From Pelagimonas sp. (GTDB lineage: Bacteria; Pseudomonadota; Alphaproteobacteria; Rhodobacterales; Rhodobacteraceae), in contig JAOASD010000024.1 in the NCBI GenBank assembly GCA_025210265.1, forward strand, positions 1-48,065: DNA of 48,065 nt. Direction: 5' to 3'. A program made the position numbers and the translations under genes. The notes beneath the pieces were generated by a model, which did not search any database, was not told where the DNA came from, and saw nothing but the letters and a program-made list of their open reading frames with translations. How positions within the stretch are numbered: position 1 is the stretch's first letter; each line of letters begins with the position of its first letter. Of the stretch, positions 1 through 8,449 are shown piece by piece.

Positions 1-1
1 C

Positions 2-721
2 AACCTTGTCCAGGCAGAGGGTACTTCTCGGTACTCTAAGGCGTTGGTATCTGCGTCCAGCTATTTCCGTATGAGTAAGCACCCACCCATCGGCGCGCAG
101 TTTCTCGAAAACCTGTGCAATAGCTGGGAAGAGCGCCTTATTACGCCGCCTGACCTCAACATCAAGGTGCCCGGATACAACGGTTACTGGTACGTCAAGG
201 GTGATATTCGCCAGTACCTGTGTGAACGTCTTCACGACATCAACAAGAAAAGGATTGAACAAACGGGCACTCAAAGCCCGACTTGGCGGGCGCTTCTAGC
301 GTCGGTCGTGGACTGTGAAAAGGATTGGGAAACTTTAGTATATGGCCCGGAAATCGAACAAAACTTCTCAGAAGAGACGGAAATCGCCTACAGGGAGCTT
401 GAAGACGCATGGTGGTCGGAACACCTCCGCCAGCGGAGGTGGCTCTCGAGCTCCTCAGCCCGCAGGGAGTTACTCGAGGACCATGCCCCTAATGAATGCG
501 GAGAGCTATTCCCCTGTCGCGCCTGCTTCGGCTCGCTCACAAGGGAAAAGCAGCGCGAAGCGATTGATTACATCCACGCAGAGGTCGAAAAGCTCGGCGG
601 CGATCACCTCGACGCAGTACGATCCTACAGGACTAAATCGCAAACCAATCCCTACTGTCAGCGGCTCACAAACGCGGAAATCCATGCACTCGACGCAGAA
701 GCCCCCTCTCCTTGCGGCTAG
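2..721 (+). CDS. Hypothetical protein, 5' end outside window
   Basis: The frame is open to the left edge of the window with no stop, so this is probably the C-terminal part of a longer protein; an internal ATG at 71 could instead start a 216-residue protein, but no clear ribosome binding site precedes it. I recognise no family. The product is soluble-looking, charged and rich in Trp, Arg and Glu, without membrane segments. It holds a C-x(5)-C-x2-C cluster near its last third, not clearly a metal site. Base composition is visibly less GC-rich than the metabolic genes that follow, and a nearly 400-base gene-free stretch separates it from manC, which fits an accessory or horizontally acquired segment ending here. 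Coding status is likely but not certain, because an overlapping frame (342-839) is also open. Confidence 0.5.
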   Translation, partial: NLVQAEGTSRYSKALVSASSYFRMSKHPPIGAQFLENLCNSWEERLITPPDLNIKVPGYNGYWYVKGDIRQYLCERLHDINKKRIEQTGTQSPTWRALLASVVDCEKDWETLVYGPEIEQNFSEETEIAYRELEDAWWSEHLRQRRWLSSSSARRELLEDHAPNECGELFPCRACFGSLTREKQREAIDYIHAEVEKLGGDHLDAVRSYRTKSQTNPYCQRLTNAEIHALDAEAPSPCG

Positions 722-1110
722 TTCGTCAAAGACGCGCAATGATCCGCAAGCGAAGCTCAAATGCCGTCCTGACAGTTCTGAGGCCCGGAAAGGTAACGGC
801 GGGTCTCGCGCTTTCATTCCTTGGAAAAAGGACTGCTAAGCGCAACCTATGGGTGAATGGTGCTTTTTGTTGTGATAACCTGTCAAAAGTGCTTGACCCC
901 AATCGATAGATGTGAAACCAAGAAAATAGGCTGATATTGTGTCAAGACACAACAACGTGTAATTGTACATATCTCTGGTTATCGGCGCACCTCAGACCTG
1001 ACCAAAACGCATGTTTCCTAACCTTTTGATTGCCTGCCTAGGCCTTGGTGTGGCTGCGGGGGGCTGTCATCCTTGGCTAGCCTGAACCCATCGTAAGAAA
1101 GAGGTTCAAG
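722..1110. other. Gene-free stretch upstream of manC
   Basis: No credible gene is seen here; the short open frames lack ribosome binding sites and family resemblance. The stretch contains AT-rich sequence around 840-970, a perfect palindrome at 937-952 (entered separately), and the manC ribosome binding site (AAAGAGG, about 1098-1104). It probably carries the manC promoter, though I could not place a convincing -35/-10 pair. Confidence 0.5.
937..952. promoter_or_regulatory. Perfect 16-bp palindrome, possible operator
   Basis: TTGTGTC and GACACAA are exact inverted arms of 7 bases around an AA centre, in an AT-rich stretch about 160 bases upstream of manC. The compact symmetry looks like a site for a dimeric DNA-binding protein. 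No regulator can be named. Confidence 0.4.
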
Positions 1111-2550
1111 ATGGTTTATCCTGTTATTCACCCTGTTATTCTTGCTGGCGGCGCAGGCACCCGCCTGTGGCCTGCATCGCGCAAAAGCCACCCAAAGCAA
1201 TTTGCCCGATTGATTGACGGAGACACGCTGTTTCAGCGCGCGGTCACGCGCGCCAGCGGGCCGGGCTTTGCCGCGCCGATTGTCATGACAGGCGAAGAGT
1301 ATCGCTTTGTTGCGCTGCAACAGATGGCGGATATTGGCCACAGTGCTGCCGATCTGGTGGTGGAACCCATGGGGCGCAACACGGCGGCTGCGATCCTGAC
1401 AGCGGCCCTGCTGCGCAAAGACGACCCCGAGGCGCTGCTGCTGGTGCTGCCCAGTGACCATCTGATCCCCGATCAGGCGGGGTTTGCCGCACTGATTGAG
1501 CCCGCCGCGCGGGTGGCCCAGACCGGGGCGCTGGTGACATTCGGCATCACACCCGATCACCCCGCCAGCGGATTTGGATATATGAAGGTCGAAGGCGGCA
1601 ATGCCGAGGCGCTGATGATTTCGGAATTTGTCGAAAAACCCGATGCGGACCGCGCCGCCGATATGCTGGCCACCGGGAAATGGCTGTGGAATTCCGGCAT
1701 GTTCCTGTTTCGGGTCGATGCGGTGTTGGGGGCGTTTCGCGCCCATGCCCCGGACCTGTTGGATCCGGCCAAAGCGGCGCTGGCGCTGGGGGCGCAGGAT
1801 CTGGGCTTTCACCGGCTGGACGCGGATGCGTTTGGGCGCTGCCGCGATGTGTCCTTTGATCACGCGGTGATGGAGCATCTGGACAGCTGCGCGGCGCTGG
1901 AATTGGACTGCGGCTGGTCCGATCTGGGCAGCTGGCAGGCGATGAAAGAGACCGCCCCTCAGGACCAAACCGCCAATGGCCTGATCGGCAATGCGCTGGC
2001 CATCGACTGTCAGGACAGCCTGCTGAAATCCGACAATCCCGATACCAAACTGGTCGGGCTGGGGCTGAAAAATATCGTGGCCGTGGCCACCGATGACGGC
2101 ATCCTTGTGGCGGATATGGATCACAGCCCGCAGGTCGGTCAGGTGGTCGAAACCCTGCGGGCCGAGGGCGCGCCGCAGGCCGATGGGTTCCGTCGCTGCC
2201 ACCGCCCCTGGGGCTATTACGAAACGCTGGCCCTCGCCCCGCGCTTTCAGGTCAAGCGGATCATGGTTGCGCCCGGCGCCAAGCTGTCGCTGCAAAGCCA
2301 TGTGCACCGCGCCGAACATTGGGTTGTGGTCAGCGGCTCTGCCCGCGTCACCGTGGACGAAGACATTCGCCTGATGAGCGAAAATGAATCGATCTATGTG
2401 CCGCTGGGTGCTGTGCACCGGCTGGAAAACCCTGGCAAGCTGCCGCTGCATCTGATCGAGGTGCAGACCGGATGTTACCTCGGCGAGGATGACATCCAAC
2501 GCTACGAAGACATCTATGACCGCGTGGCCCCCAGCCAACAAATCGCCTGA
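1111..2550 (+). CDS. manC: Mannose-1-phosphate guanylyltransferase / mannose-6-phosphate isomerase
   Basis: This is a bifunctional cytoplasmic enzyme of the AlgA/CpsB/ManC type (type II PMI family, usually 470-480 residues; here 479). The N-terminal nucleotidyltransferase domain begins with the family signature LAGGAGTRLWPASR (about residues 11-24) and includes FVEKPD near residue 175. The C-terminal cupin isomerase domain (about 365-475) carries the RPWGYY stretch and QSHVHRAEHW. It would convert fructose-6-phosphate to mannose-6-phosphate and charge mannose-1-phosphate with GTP to give GDP-mannose. AAAGAGG lies 7 bases before the ATG. The next gene oxidises GDP-mannose, so the pair makes GDP-mannuronate or GDP-mannose for a surface polysaccharide. 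A terminator follows, so algD may have its own promoter. Confidence 0.93.
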   Translation: MVYPVIHPVILAGGAGTRLWPASRKSHPKQFARLIDGDTLFQRAVTRASGPGFAAPIVMTGEEYRFVALQQMADIGHSAADLVVEPMGRNTAAAILTAALLRKDDPEALLLVLPSDHLIPDQAGFAALIEPAARVAQTGALVTFGITPDHPASGFGYMKVEGGNAEALMISEFVEKPDADRAADMLATGKWLWNSGMFLFRVDAVLGAFRAHAPDLLDPAKAALALGAQDLGFHRLDADAFGRCRDVSFDHAVMEHLDSCAALELDCGWSDLGSWQAMKETAPQDQTANGLIGNALAIDCQDSLLKSDNPDTKLVGLGLKNIVAVATDDGILVADMDHSPQVGQVVETLRAEGAPQADGFRRCHRPWGYYETLALAPRFQVKRIMVAPGAKLSLQSHVHRAEHWVVVSGSARVTVDEDIRLMSENESIYVPLGAVHRLENPGKLPLHLIEVQTGCYLGEDDIQRYEDIYDRVAPSQQIA

Positions 2551-2617
2551 GCAGTCGCACATAAAACCGCCCGGATCCGGGGCACGGCAACCCCCCGGTT
2601 GCTCTGGATCCGGCACT

Positions 2618-2648
2618 GGCCCGCAGGTTCGCCCTGCGGGCCTTTTTT
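2618..2648 (+). terminator. Rho-independent terminator after manC
   Basis: GGCCCGCAGG (2618-2627) pairs perfectly with 2633-2642 around a 5-base loop and is followed by six T. A second, imperfect hairpin (arms 2571-2578 and 2606-2613, inner arms 2587-2592 and 2597-2602) lies just upstream. Confidence 0.85.
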
Positions 2649-2773
2649 GTCCTTTGCGCAGCCCCGTCACCTTTTGGATAGGAGCGCGCACCTTTGCCCC
2701 CTGCCCTGACCTTCGGAAAATAAGTGAAGCAAAAACAATTCGTTAGATTTGTTTCAAAGGAAAGGAAAACATT

Positions 2774-4171
2774 ATGGAACTGCGTAAAATTACGTCGCTT
2801 GAGGCAACGTCCGTCGTTGTGAATCCCCGGCAAAAAGCCCGCATCAGCGTGGTTGGTCTGGGCTATGTCGGCGCGGTCTCGACCGCCTGCCTGGCGTCTT
2901 TGGGCCATGCGGTGACGGGTGTCGACATAGACCGGACCAAGGTGGACAGCATCGCAAGCGGTCACAGCCCGATCCACGAGGCCGGCCTGTCCGACCTGCT
3001 GAGCGCCGGGCTGCAGAACGATCTGATCACCGCCACCGACGATTTGGCGGCAGCGGTGCGCGAAACCGATGTGACATTCCTGTCCGTGGGCACGCCGACC
3101 GCAGCGGATGGCGGCTGTGACTATCGCTATATCGAGGCCGCCGCGCGCTCCATGGCGGTGGGGCTGCGCCAGAAAGAGGGGTTTCACGTCTTTGCCATGC
3201 GCTGCTCGATCCCTCCGGGGACCACAATGCAGGTGCTGGCGCCGATCCTGCAGGACATGTCGGGCAAAATCGCCGGGCGCGATTTTGGCATCTGCTTCAA
3301 CCCCGAATTCCTGCGCGAAGGCGTGGCGATTGACGATTTCCGCAACCCGCCCAAAACCGTGATCGGCACCACCGATTTCCGCAGCGCCGAGATCATGCGC
3401 GCCATTTACGCGCCGGTGGATGACGCCCCAATCCTGACCACGGTCGAAGTGGCCGAAACCATCAAATATGTCGACAATGTCTGGCACGCGACCAAGGTCT
3501 GTTTCGCCAACGAAGTCGGCCGGTTGTGCAAACCTCTGGGGGTGGACAGCCATGCGGTGATGGACATTTTCACCCAGGATCAAAAGCTGAACCTGTCGCC
3601 CTATTACCTGCGTCCGGGCTTTGCCTATGGCGGGTCTTGCCTGCCCAAAGAGGTCCGCGCGGTCAGCCATATCGCCGAAAGCCTGGGGGTGAACCTGCCC
3701 CTGATCGCCAATCTGGACCGGTCGAACCGCGAACAGATTGATCAGGCGGTGCAGATGGTGCGCGCCACCGGGGCCAAACGGGTGGGCGTGCTGGGTCTGG
3801 CTTTCAAACCCGGTACGGATGATCTGCGCGAAAGCCCGATCCTCGAGGTCATGACCGCGCTGAAATCCGATGGGGTTGATATGCTGGTGCATGACAGCGC
3901 CGTCACCGCCGACACCCCGTTCGAGGCACTGGCCGACTATATGCGCAATGGCAGCGCAGGCCTGCCGGAACTGGTGCAGGGGCTGCGCCCGATGCTGCGC
4001 GATCAGGTGTCCGATGTGCTGGACGCGGTCGACGCCGTCATCGTCTGCCATGCCAATGACACCTATCGCGCCGCGATTTCCCACCATCCCGACCTGCCGG
4101 TGATCGACGTTGTGCGCCTGTACCCGGACGCACAGCCCGCCACCGCGCAGGTCAATGGGATCGGCTGGTAA
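2774..4171 (+). CDS. algD: GDP-mannose 6-dehydrogenase
   Basis: This NAD-dependent enzyme oxidises GDP-mannose twice to GDP-mannuronic acid, the committed precursor of alginate-like polymers. The 465-residue product has the Rossmann signature VVGLGYVG near residues 26-33, the UDP/GDP-sugar dehydrogenase central helix region, and the catalytic thiol in YGGSCLPKE at Cys289. That cysteine corresponds to Cys268 of Pseudomonas AlgD once a 21-residue N-terminal extension is allowed for. The chosen ATG follows AAAGGAAAGG closely. The nearest relatives by signature are AlgD; a UDP-glucose dehydrogenase is less likely given the manC neighbour. The following RTX gene starts 27 bases downstream with its own ribosome binding site, so the two are probably cotranscribed. 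No polymerase, epimerase or exporter gene is present in the window. Confidence 0.9.
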   Translation: MELRKITSLEATSVVVNPRQKARISVVGLGYVGAVSTACLASLGHAVTGVDIDRTKVDSIASGHSPIHEAGLSDLLSAGLQNDLITATDDLAAAVRETDVTFLSVGTPTAADGGCDYRYIEAAARSMAVGLRQKEGFHVFAMRCSIPPGTTMQVLAPILQDMSGKIAGRDFGICFNPEFLREGVAIDDFRNPPKTVIGTTDFRSAEIMRAIYAPVDDAPILTTVEVAETIKYVDNVWHATKVCFANEVGRLCKPLGVDSHAVMDIFTQDQKLNLSPYYLRPGFAYGGSCLPKEVRAVSHIAESLGVNLPLIANLDRSNREQIDQAVQMVRATGAKRVGVLGLAFKPGTDDLRESPILEVMTALKSDGVDMLVHDSAVTADTPFEALADYMRNGSAGLPELVQGLRPMLRDQVSDVLDAVDAVIVCHANDTYRAAISHHPDLPVIDVVRLYPDAQPATAQVNGIGW

Positions 4172-4198
4172 GCCCCTGTCCAGAGAGGAGATATTCAG

Positions 4199-6787
4199 AT
4201 GCCCCCCCAAACTCAAACTGGCACTGCCCTGTCCGATCTTCTGACCGGCACGGGCGAAAACGACACTCTGATCGGTGCGGTTGGTGATGACACGCTGAAC
4301 GGACTCGCGGGTGGAGATCACCTGATCGGGGATCACGCCACGGCCAACCAGTTGACCGGAACAGACGACGCCACGGGCTTTGGCGATTATGCCGCCAGCG
4401 GTGCCTGGACGGTCAGCGCGCTTGACGATGGCCATCAACAGATGGTGCAGCAGATCGGGACCGAGATCGGCGGGGTCTATCGGATCTCGCTGGATATTGC
4501 CGCCAACTTTGCCGCGGGGCGCAGCGATGCCGCGGTCGAGGTGTTGGTCAATGGCGTGCTGATTGCCACCCTGGAAACCGATGGCGGCGCCTATGCCACC
4601 CACGAGCTGAGCTTTACCGCCGATAGCACAAGCAGCGAGATTACCCTGCGCTCGGTTGATCTGGGCGAGGCCGGGCCGGTGCTGATCACCTCGACCCCCG
4701 CGATCCACCACATGCAAACCATGGATATCGGCGGGCAGAGCACCGATGTCGCGGTCTTTGCAGAAGGTCAGGCCAAGCTGTACCAGGTTCTGAACGGTAC
4801 GCTGTATGTGTTTGATCCTGAAACGGAAACCTATCAACAGGCCGGTGTCAGCGGCACGGTCAATGTCAATTCGATGGGTTATAATGTGCAGGACAACCTG
4901 CTGTATGCGATTGCTGTGTCAAATGGCGTGGATTCGCTGGGTCAGGCGGTGTCGCGCAGCGATCTGGTGATGCTGGATGCGCTGGGGAACAGCTATCGTA
5001 TTGGCGACACGCCCTACCGGTCCTGGACCGGGGATTTTGACGATCAGGGCAATCTGTGGTCCTTTCAGTCCAGCATGAACCATATCGCGGTGATTGATGT
5101 GGATGCGCTGGATGGCGCGGGCAATCCGCAGGTCACGGTGCATAAATTGCCGCGCGATCTGATTGGGTTCAGCGTCTATGACGTGGCCTATGATGCGGCT
5201 TCGCAATGCTTTTACGGGCTGACGCGGCCCTCTTCTGAGGGGCAGGACACCCTGTTGCTGGTGGTGGATATTTCCAGCGGAGACCCGGTGTTTACCACGG
5301 TCCCTGTCACCGGAACGCGGATCGACGGAACCCTGCAGGCGGGCGCACCGGCCATGACCTATGGTGCCGCCATTCTGGATGCCGAGGGCAACCTGTTCAT
5401 CGGTGGCAATGCGGGTGATCATGACATGAATGACACCACCTCCAGCGCCGGGGGCATCTATCAGGTGCATATCGAAAACGGCTCTGCCACGCTGGAGCTG
5501 ATCAGCGATGCGCCCAAATCCTATTCCAACGATGGCGCGGCGGATCCAAGGGCGCAAAGCCCGTTTGACCCGGTGGATCTCAGTTCCTCCGTTCTGCTGC
5601 GCAACCTGTCGCTGGTCGCCACGGCCGAGGGCGTGCTGAGCTATGATGACAGCCTGTCCGGCGAGGCCGGGGCCGATACGCTGGAAGGCGGGATTGGTCT
5701 GGACACCCTGCTGGGCGGCAGCGCGGGGGATATGTTGTACGGGCAGGATGGGGATGATGCCCTGTATGGCGGGGCCGGGCCGAACAGCGACAGCGCGATC
5801 ACTTCGGTCTATGACGAAAACGGGCTGCGCTATGACCTGTTTGGCAATTTGCTAGGGGCAGATGATGATCATCTGTTGGGTGGTACCGGGGCAGACACGC
5901 TGTCGGGATCGGCTGGGCATGACACGCTGGATGGCGGCGCGGCGTCGGATCTTTTGATCGGCGGCTCTGGTCTGGATCTGTTGATTGGCGGGGCCGGAGC
6001 GGACCTGTTGCAGGGCGGTGCGCAGGCGGATGTTTTGCAGGGTGGCAGTGGGAATGACACGCTGTTTGGTGGCTCTGACACGGATCTGCTTCTGGGGGGT
6101 GAAGACGCGGATTCCCTGTCGGGGGGATCGGGTGCGGATACGCTGCAGGGGGATGCCGGGGCTGACAATCTGTCCGGTGGATCCGGGGGTGATTTTCTGG
6201 AAGGCGGGCGCGGTGATGATGCGCTGGATGGCGGGTCGGGTGACGACACTCTGCAGGGTGACAGCGGCGACGACCATCTGGCGGCGGGCAGCGGCTCGGA
6301 CCAGATTGCCGGGGGCGATGGCAACGACAACCTGATTGGCGGCACTGGCGATGACACGCTGCAAGGTGAAGATGGCCGCGACAGCCTGCGTGGCGGCAGT
6401 GGCGGGGATCTGTTGCAGGGCGGCGATGATGGCGATCATCTGAATGGCGGGGCAGGCGATGACACGCTGTTGGGCGGGGCCGGGCGCGATCGCCTGTATC
6501 TGGGCGCGGGCGCAGACATCGCCACGGGCGGCGCGGACGCCGACCGGTTTGTGTTCCGCAACGGGGCGCTGGATGGATCCGACAACACGATCACAGATTT
6601 TTCGGTGTCCGAGGGCGACCGGCTGGATCTGCGCGGGCTGGAGATCAGCAATGGGGCGGATTGGCTGGAGGAGACCCTCAGCGTCACGGGCGACGACCTG
6701 AGATTGAGCCTGGGCAATGGCACCGTGCTGTTGCTGAGCGATGCGGCAGATCAGGCCGAGATCCTGATTGATCAGATCCTGTTCTGA
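4199..6787 (+). CDS. RTX (haemolysin-type calcium-binding) secreted protein
   Basis: The product is 862 residues, strongly acidic, without an N-terminal signal peptide. A short RTX-like segment lies at about residues 8-45. The middle (about 60-470) is non-repetitive beta-rich sequence with recurring segments of the kind seen in propeller-like domains of extracellular proteins; this fold call is my inference. From about 482 to 782 there are many glycine-aspartate nonapeptide repeats of the GGxGxDxLx type, interrupted near 530-560 by a non-repeat insert. The last 80 residues (FVFRNG..., ITDF, DRLDLRGL) resemble the usual C-terminal end of type I-secreted RTX proteins. It is therefore probably exported by a type I system encoded elsewhere and folds on binding calcium. 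Its position after manC-algD suggests a matrix or polysaccharide-associated role. No catalytic domain is recognised. Confidence 0.85.
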   Translation: MPPQTQTGTALSDLLTGTGENDTLIGAVGDDTLNGLAGGDHLIGDHATANQLTGTDDATGFGDYAASGAWTVSALDDGHQQMVQQIGTEIGGVYRISLDIAANFAAGRSDAAVEVLVNGVLIATLETDGGAYATHELSFTADSTSSEITLRSVDLGEAGPVLITSTPAIHHMQTMDIGGQSTDVAVFAEGQAKLYQVLNGTLYVFDPETETYQQAGVSGTVNVNSMGYNVQDNLLYAIAVSNGVDSLGQAVSRSDLVMLDALGNSYRIGDTPYRSWTGDFDDQGNLWSFQSSMNHIAVIDVDALDGAGNPQVTVHKLPRDLIGFSVYDVAYDAASQCFYGLTRPSSEGQDTLLLVVDISSGDPVFTTVPVTGTRIDGTLQAGAPAMTYGAAILDAEGNLFIGGNAGDHDMNDTTSSAGGIYQVHIENGSATLELISDAPKSYSNDGAADPRAQSPFDPVDLSSSVLLRNLSLVATAEGVLSYDDSLSGEAGADTLEGGIGLDTLLGGSAGDMLYGQDGDDALYGGAGPNSDSAITSVYDENGLRYDLFGNLLGADDDHLLGGTGADTLSGSAGHDTLDGGAASDLLIGGSGLDLLIGGAGADLLQGGAQADVLQGGSGNDTLFGGSDTDLLLGGEDADSLSGGSGADTLQGDAGADNLSGGSGGDFLEGGRGDDALDGGSGDDTLQGDSGDDHLAAGSGSDQIAGGDGNDNLIGGTGDDTLQGEDGRDSLRGGSGGDLLQGGDDGDHLNGGAGDDTLLGGAGRDRLYLGAGADIATGGADADRFVFRNGALDGSDNTITDFSVSEGDRLDLRGLEISNGADWLEETLSVTGDDLRLSLGNGTVLLLSDAADQAEILIDQILF

Positions 6788-6811
6788 AAGGAGGTACAGA
6801 CAGGACAAAAG

Positions 6812-6837
6812 GGGCGGCTGGCGGGCCGCCCTTTTTT
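6812..6837. terminator. Bidirectional terminator between convergent genes
   Basis: GGGCGGC (6812-6818) pairs with GCCGCCC (6825-6831), followed by six T on the plus strand and preceded by AAAA on the same strand. It can therefore end both the RTX gene and the convergent response regulator. Confidence 0.85.
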
Positions 6838-6861
6838 ATGTGCCCCTGTGCGCCGCCAGGG

Positions 6862-7578
6862 TCATTCGAACCCGGCATCCTTGGCGATCACCACGGCCTG
6901 TGTGCGGTTCTTAGCATTCAGTTTTTTGCACAGGGTGCGCACATGCAGTTTGATCGTGACCTCTTGCAGGTCCAGATCGCGGGCGATTTCCTTGTTGGAC
7001 TGACCCTGGCACAGACCTTCCAGCACTTGACGTTCCCGCGTGCTCAGCTGTTTGGTAAAGGCGGTTTCGGCGGCCTCTTCCTCCGCATCCAGCAGGCTGG
7101 CGGGGACAAAGGTTTCGCCCGCCACCATAAAACGCACCGCATTGACCAGCGATTTGGCCGCCATGGATTTTGGCACAAAGCCCACCGCGCCCATATCCAG
7201 CGCCTCTTGCGCGGTGCGGGCCGGGGCGCTGCCGCTAAGGATTGCAAACAACTGATCGGGATGGGCCTGTAATGCGGCCTCTAGCCCGCCAAGCCCGTTC
7301 ATACCGGGCATGTTGAAATCCAGCAGCACCAGGTCAAACGGCCCCTTGTTGCCGATGGCCTTCATCGCCTGCGGATAATCCGCGACGGCGGTGACCGCCG
7401 CGCGCCCTTCGCTTTCGAGATAGGCGGAAAACGTGTCACGCACCATGGCGTGATCATCTGCCAGTAAAATACGCATGGACCCAAAAATACCCGTTCTGTC
7501 ACCACGCCCGGCGGTCCGTGTCACAGCGGAGTCGGTTCCCGGCAGGGCTTTTGCAGTATCACCAATGGAAGTGTACAT
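6862..7578 (-). CDS. LuxR/NarL-type response regulator
   Basis: This is a DNA-binding two-component regulator with an N-terminal receiver and a C-terminal LuxR helix-turn-helix (LSTRERQVLEGLCQG...NKEIA). The receiver keeps the acidic pair (LADDH), the phosphate-accepting Asp in LLDFNMPG and the conserved Lys in VPKS, so it should be phosphorylated normally. Two starts are possible. The ATG at 7578 has a GAGG ribosome binding site and adds 34 residues before the receiver; the ATG at 7476 begins exactly at the receiver but lacks a good site. I prefer 7578. It lies between the polysaccharide/RTX genes and a hybrid histidine kinase whose Hpt domain needs a response-regulator partner, so the two may form one phosphorelay. 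That pairing is inferred from position only. Confidence 0.85.
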   Translation of the reverse strand: MYTSIGDTAKALPGTDSAVTRTAGRGDRTGIFGSMRILLADDHAMVRDTFSAYLESEGRAAVTAVADYPQAMKAIGNKGPFDLVLLDFNMPGMNGLGGLEAALQAHPDQLFAILSGSAPARTAQEALDMGAVGFVPKSMAAKSLVNAVRFMVAGETFVPASLLDAEEEAAETAFTKQLSTRERQVLEGLCQGQSNKEIARDLDLQEVTIKLHVRTLCKKLNAKNRTQAVVIAKDAGFE

Positions 7579-7824
7579 CCTGTTACCTCGTAAATCCAAA
7601 TCTTATGCCGCGCGGTCTGTCCCAAAGGAGGGGTGGTGCGCATTGGTATCCTGCACCGGATGTTGCTGCGATTTGACGGGGCGTTCGCGCAGGGCTGTGC
7701 TGCCTTGGGTCAGGTTGCCTATCCCAAAGGTCATAGGCCTATCCCCCTGCCCGCCTTCGCCATCGCCCACGTGGAGATAGGGTAGAGAGGCACCAAATCT
7801 CCCACTCACGGACAGACGGTGCCC

Positions 7825-7848
7825 CCTGCAGCCAATTCGGGCTGCAGG
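7825..7848 (+). other. Strong hairpin in 5' leader
   Basis: CCTGCAGCC (7825-7833) and GGCTGCAGG (7840-7848) form a perfect 9-bp stem with a 6-base loop, 23 bases before the ATG of the next gene. No T run follows, so it is not a classical terminator; it may stabilise or control the leader. Confidence 0.5.
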
Positions 7849-7871
7849 CCCCATAAATAGAGAGCCCCGCC

Positions 7872-8423
7872 ATGTTTACATCTGTTTTTCATACTCTGCG
7901 CCGCCTGACCGGCCCCTCTCTGATCCGGGTGACAGTGTTGGCGCTTGGGTTGTTTCATGCGCCTGTGGCCTGGGCCGAGGCTCCGCTGTTGACCGTATCC
8001 GGTCAGGTTGCGCAATCGGCGCAAACGACAGAGACGACACCCGATGCTGTCTGGCAGTTCGACCTTGGGGATCTGCGCGCTCTGCCCAATGTAACCGTCG
8101 CCACCACGACCATCTGGACCGAAGGGCCTCAGGAATTTCAGGGTGTGTCCCTGCGTGTTCTGCTGGACCATGTCGGCGCCTCTGGGGAGGCCCTGCGCGC
8201 CACTGCGCTGAATGATTATGCGGTCACCATCCCCATGGCAGACGCCGTGCAGTCTGGCCCGATCATCGCCTATCAGCGCAATGGGCAGGATATGTCCGTG
8301 CGCGACAAGGGGCCGTTGTGGATTATTTATCCTTTTGATGAGATAGAAACCTATCAGTCCGAAGAATACTACGCGCGCAGCATCTGGCAGCTGGATCGGA
8401 TCGAGGTGCTGGCCGCGCAGTGA
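7872..8423 (+). CDS. Exported sulfite-oxidase-fold (molybdopterin-binding-like) protein
   Basis: The 183-residue product starts with a signal peptide (Arg-rich start, hydrophobic stretch about 17-33, AWA|EA cleavage near residue 35). The rest resembles the small stand-alone members of the oxidoreductase molybdopterin-binding (SUOX) fold, with a WQFDLGDLRALP segment, a GVSLRVLLD segment and a late IIYPFD segment. The whole protein contains no cysteine. Catalytic sulfite-oxidase-type enzymes ligate molybdenum through a cysteine, so this one is unlikely to be a normal molybdenum enzyme and may be a ligand-binding or sensory protein. It is followed after 26 bases by a membrane-bound hybrid histidine kinase, which suggests a periplasmic partner for that kinase. 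The family call is moderately sure; the role is inference. Confidence 0.75.
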   Translation: MFTSVFHTLRRLTGPSLIRVTVLALGLFHAPVAWAEAPLLTVSGQVAQSAQTTETTPDAVWQFDLGDLRALPNVTVATTTIWTEGPQEFQGVSLRVLLDHVGASGEALRATALNDYAVTIPMADAVQSGPIIAYQRNGQDMSVRDKGPLWIIYPFDEIETYQSEEYYARSIWQLDRIEVLAAQ

Positions 8424-8449
8424 AGTCATCATTTCCAGGGTGCGTTTGA

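Noticed and set aside
5640-6550. Tandem DNA repeat region
   Set aside because: The repetition follows from the RTX nonapeptides of the encoded protein; the DNA units are too diverged to be treated as a separate repeat array.
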